From positions 5,580,001-5,644,000 of the forward strand of contig NZ_CP011131.1 of assembly GCF_001442805.1 (NCBI RefSeq): a stretch of 64,000 nt of DNA, in the 5' to 3' direction. The notes beneath the pieces were generated by a model, which was given only the letters and a program-made list of their open reading frames with translations, was not told the DNA's origin and did no database searches. Origin of the DNA: Lysobacter gummosus (GTDB taxonomy: Bacteria; Pseudomonadota; Gammaproteobacteria; Xanthomonadales; Xanthomonadaceae). Numbering within the stretch: position 1 is the first letter of the stretch; every line of letters starts with the position of its first letter. Positions 62,286 through 64,000 of this stretch are shown here, piece by piece. Made by a program: the position numbers and the translations under genes.

Positions 62286-62477
62286 CAGGACGCCGCTTCG
62301 GTTTCCGGGCTCGCGTAGCCCTGCCTCTCTCTCCGTCGAGGCAGTCGATGGCGCACGACACGCGCAATCGAGCGTTCCGCGCCGCACACAAAGGCCTGCC
62401 CCGATCCGGACAGGCTCGGGATTCATGCTGGAGTGCCTGTAGTTAGCGGTCCCGGCTCGCACCGGGGCCGTTTTTTT
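62286..62477 (+). ncRNA. Candidate small RNA ending in a strong terminator
   Basis: About 190 nt from the start predicted by the promoter to the T-run. Internal hairpins include CTGCCTC with GAGGCAG and GCCTG with CAGGC. A 9-nt match, CACTCCAGC at 62277-62285 and GCTGGAGTG at 62427-62435, could close the molecule if transcription begins slightly earlier than estimated. No ribosome site or convincing frame is present. It could instead be a long 3' end of the XRE-cupin mRNA. I could not match it to 6S, 4.5S or tmRNA. Confidence 0.45.
62447..62477 (+). terminator. Intrinsic terminator
   Basis: A 9-bp stem (CGGTCCCGG with CCGGGGCCG, one G-U pair), 6-nt loop and seven T. Only the plus-strand orientation has the T-run. 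Confidence 0.9.
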
Positions 62478-63180
62478 ACAGTTCGCTGCGCGGCGGCAAG
62501 GTCCAGTCGATCGGCGCCTCGCCGCGGCGCGAGAGGTAGTCGTTCGCGGCGGAGAAATGCCCGCAGCCGATAAAGCCGCGATGCGCCGACAGCGGCGAGG
62601 GGTGCGGAGCCTTGAGCACGCGATGACGGCCGGCGTCGATGACCTTGCCCTTGGCCTGGGCGTAGCTGCCCCACAGCAGGAACACCAGGCCTTCGCGCTC
62701 GCGGTTGAGCACGTCCACGACGTGGTCGGTGAACCCTTCCCAGCCCTTGCCCTGATGCGCGCCGGCGCGGCCTTCCTCGACGGTGAGCACGGCGTTGAGC
62801 AGCAGCACGCCGCGATGCGCCCACGGCATCAGATAACCGTGATCGGGCCGGGCGATGCCGAGATCGCGATGGATCTCCTTGAAGATATTGTCCAGCGACG
62901 GCGGCACCGGCACGCCGGGTTGCACCGAAAAGCACAGACCGTGGGCCTGGCCGGCGCCGTGGTACGGGTCCTGACCCAGGATCACGACCTTCACCTGATC
63001 GAACGGCGTGGCGTCGAAAGCGGAAAAGATCTGCGGCCCCGGCGGGAAAATCCGCGCCCCGGCGGCTTTGCGCTCGCGCAGGAAGCGCGACAGCGCAAGC
63101 ATGTCCTCGCGCCCGAACCAGTCGCCGACGTGCTGCTTCCACGACGGCTCCAGCTTGATGTCGCGGTCGCCGTCGCTCAT
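62476..63180 (-). CDS. ung: Uracil-DNA glycosylase
   Basis: A 234-residue family 1 uracil-DNA glycosylase that removes uracil from DNA in base-excision repair. The catalytic water-activating motif is GQDPYHG, followed by [19 protein letters not shown]; the second motif is [11 protein letters not shown]. The length is normal. Its start overlaps the stop of the response-regulator gene by 4 nt (ATGA), so it is translated from that operon. Confidence 0.97.
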   Translation of the reverse strand: MSDGDRDIKLEPSWKQHVGDWFGREDMLALSRFLRERKAAGARIFPPGPQIFSAFDATPFDQVKVVILGQDPYHGAGQAHGLCFSVQPGVPVPPSLDNIFKEIHRDLGIARPDHGYLMPWAHRGVLLLNAVLTVEEGRAGAHQGKGWEGFTDHVVDVLNREREGLVFLLWGSYAQAKGKVIDAGRHRVLKAPHPSPLSAHRGFIGCGHFSAANDYLSRRGEAPIDWTLPPRSEL

Positions 63181-64000
63181 GCCGGCACCGCCGCGCCGGC
63201 GGGTTCGACCAGCCGCGACAGGCGCAGTTGGAACAAGGTCTTGGTCACCAGCAGGCGCTCTTCGATCGGCTTGAGCACCAGATCGTTGGCGCCGGCGCGC
63301 AGCAATTCGCTCTGGTTGTCGCGATTGGCGTCGCCGGTCATCACCAACACCGGCAGACGGCGCTTGCCGTAAGCGAAGTCGTTACGCAGTCGAGCGAGCA
63401 GATCCTTGCCGCCCAACTCGCCCTTCAAATAAACGTCGGTCAGCACCAGATCCGCGCCCGCGTCGCCGCCGTCGCGTCCGCCGGCGCGATGCGCCTCCAG
63501 ATGCTCCAGCGCTTCTTCCACGCCGATGAAGTGCAGTACCTGCAGCGAGTGGCGTTCGAGCATGCGCTTGGTCGCGACCGCGACCACGCGGCTGTCCTCG
63601 ACGTAGAGCACGCGCGCGCCCGGGATCGATTGCGGCTGGACGTAGCCGCGAATGAATTCGGCCAGGGCGGCGGTGCCCAGGGATTTGTCGAAGTAGTCGG
63701 TGACGTCTTCGGTGAAGCGGCGCGCTTCCAGATGCGCCTGGGCGTCGCCGGATACCACGATCACCGGCACGTAGGCCTGGCTCGCCGCTTCGCGCACCGC
63801 GCGCGCCAGGGCGATGCCGTCGCCGTCGGGCAACACCAGGGCGGTGGTGACCAGATCCACTTCGCCGTGATCGAGCGCGACCTTGGCCTCGACGATGCTG
63901 CCGCACTGGACGATGCGCACGTTGGGCAACTCGCGCAGCAGCACGTCGGCGATGAGCTTGCGCACCATCCGGGAGCCGTCGACCACCATCACCCGCGGCG
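63177..64000 (-). CDS. Double-receiver response regulator (5' end may lie outside)
   Basis: Reading leftwards from the window edge; a GTG at 63992 could be the start, but the frame stays open to 64000. Two receiver domains follow each other. In the first, the position of the phosphoacceptor reads [11 protein letters not shown], with Ala where Asp is expected. The second is complete ([29 protein letters not shown]). No output domain follows; the protein ends after the second receiver with a short tail. It overlaps ung by 4 nt. Such proteins usually act by protein contacts in signalling. Confidence 0.88.
   Translation of the reverse strand, partial: PRVMVVDGSRMVRKLIADVLLRELPNVRIVQCGSIVEAKVALDHGEVDLVTTALVLPDGDGIALARAVREAASQAYVPVIVVSGDAQAHLEARRFTEDVTDYFDKSLGTAALAEFIRGYVQPQSIPGARVLYVEDSRVVAVATKRMLERHSLQVLHFIGVEEALEHLEAHRAGGRDGGDAGADLVLTDVYLKGELGGKDLLARLRNDFAYGKRRLPVLVMTGDANRDNQSELLRAGANDLVLKPIEERLLVTKTLFQLRLSRLVEPAGAAVPA

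Noticed and set aside
62286..62477. Identity as 6S RNA
   Set aside because: Length and paired ends are suggestive, but no 6S sequence signature or usual neighbour is present. Kept as an unassigned sRNA.

Overview
The window is GC-rich chromosomal DNA that reads as a member of the Xanthomonadaceae/Lysobacteraceae, most like Lysobacter. The grounds are the codon use, a Xanthomonadales-type T4SS effector with its C-terminal export domain, Clp-like operator sequences, large TonB-dependent receptors and the mix of neighbours. The assignment is from pattern recognition only; no database search was run.

Layout. 1-8 kb: housekeeping block with the 3' part of priA, two small secreted proteins, a NYN-LOTUS protein, transaldolase, a type II NADH dehydrogenase, a DUF1203 protein and rpoH, which has a near-perfect CIRCE element in its leader. 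8.5-11.6 kb: a TonB-dependent receptor. 11.8-14.5 kb: an apparent interbacterial toxin locus, with a lipoprotein (candidate immunity protein) followed by a calpain-fold cysteine protease carrying a C-terminal XVIPCD T4SS export domain; a small C39-like protease lies next to it. 14.5-24.9 kb: regulators and small enzymes (MocR, GST, MBL-fold, cupin, ArsR with SRPBCC, XRE with a Tat-exported hydrolase, an RstAB-like two-component system, TetR with a Fur-box-like site). 25.3-31.3 kb: a compact biosynthetic locus, a one-module NRPS (C-A-T-TE) translationally coupled to a family 1 glycosyltransferase, preceded by two tandem Clp/CRP-type sites. 31.4-38 kb: patatin, a REP-like repeat cluster, and an envelope module in which eptA and a PAP2 phosphatase diverge from an OmpR-type two-component system. 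38-46.6 kb: a large lipoprotein of unknown role, an EcsC protein, a HipA-like kinase with DUF3037, azoreductase/LysR and tautomerase/LysR divergent pairs, a second REP-like element and a small ribbon-helix-helix-like gene. 46.9-62.2 kb: a giant secreted repeat protein (about 3,446 residues: 18 prealbumin-like repeats, about 9 DUF11-like repeats, two OmpA-like domains) in an operon with a 1,252-residue outer-membrane barrel, divergent from an XRE-cupin regulator. 62.2-64 kb: a candidate sRNA, ung and a double-receiver response regulator.

How the parts work together. Three loci stand out as accessory systems: the toxin/immunity pair, probably fed by a T4SS encoded elsewhere; the NRPS-glycosyltransferase pair, which could make a small glycosylated acyl-amino acid (possibly surfactant-like) under Clp control; and the giant disulfide-rich surface protein with its dedicated barrel. 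The eptA/PAP2/two-component block looks like an envelope-charge response. Heat-shock control is coupled through the HrcA operator on rpoH. No tRNA, rRNA, CRISPR array, insertion sequence or prophage was recognised.
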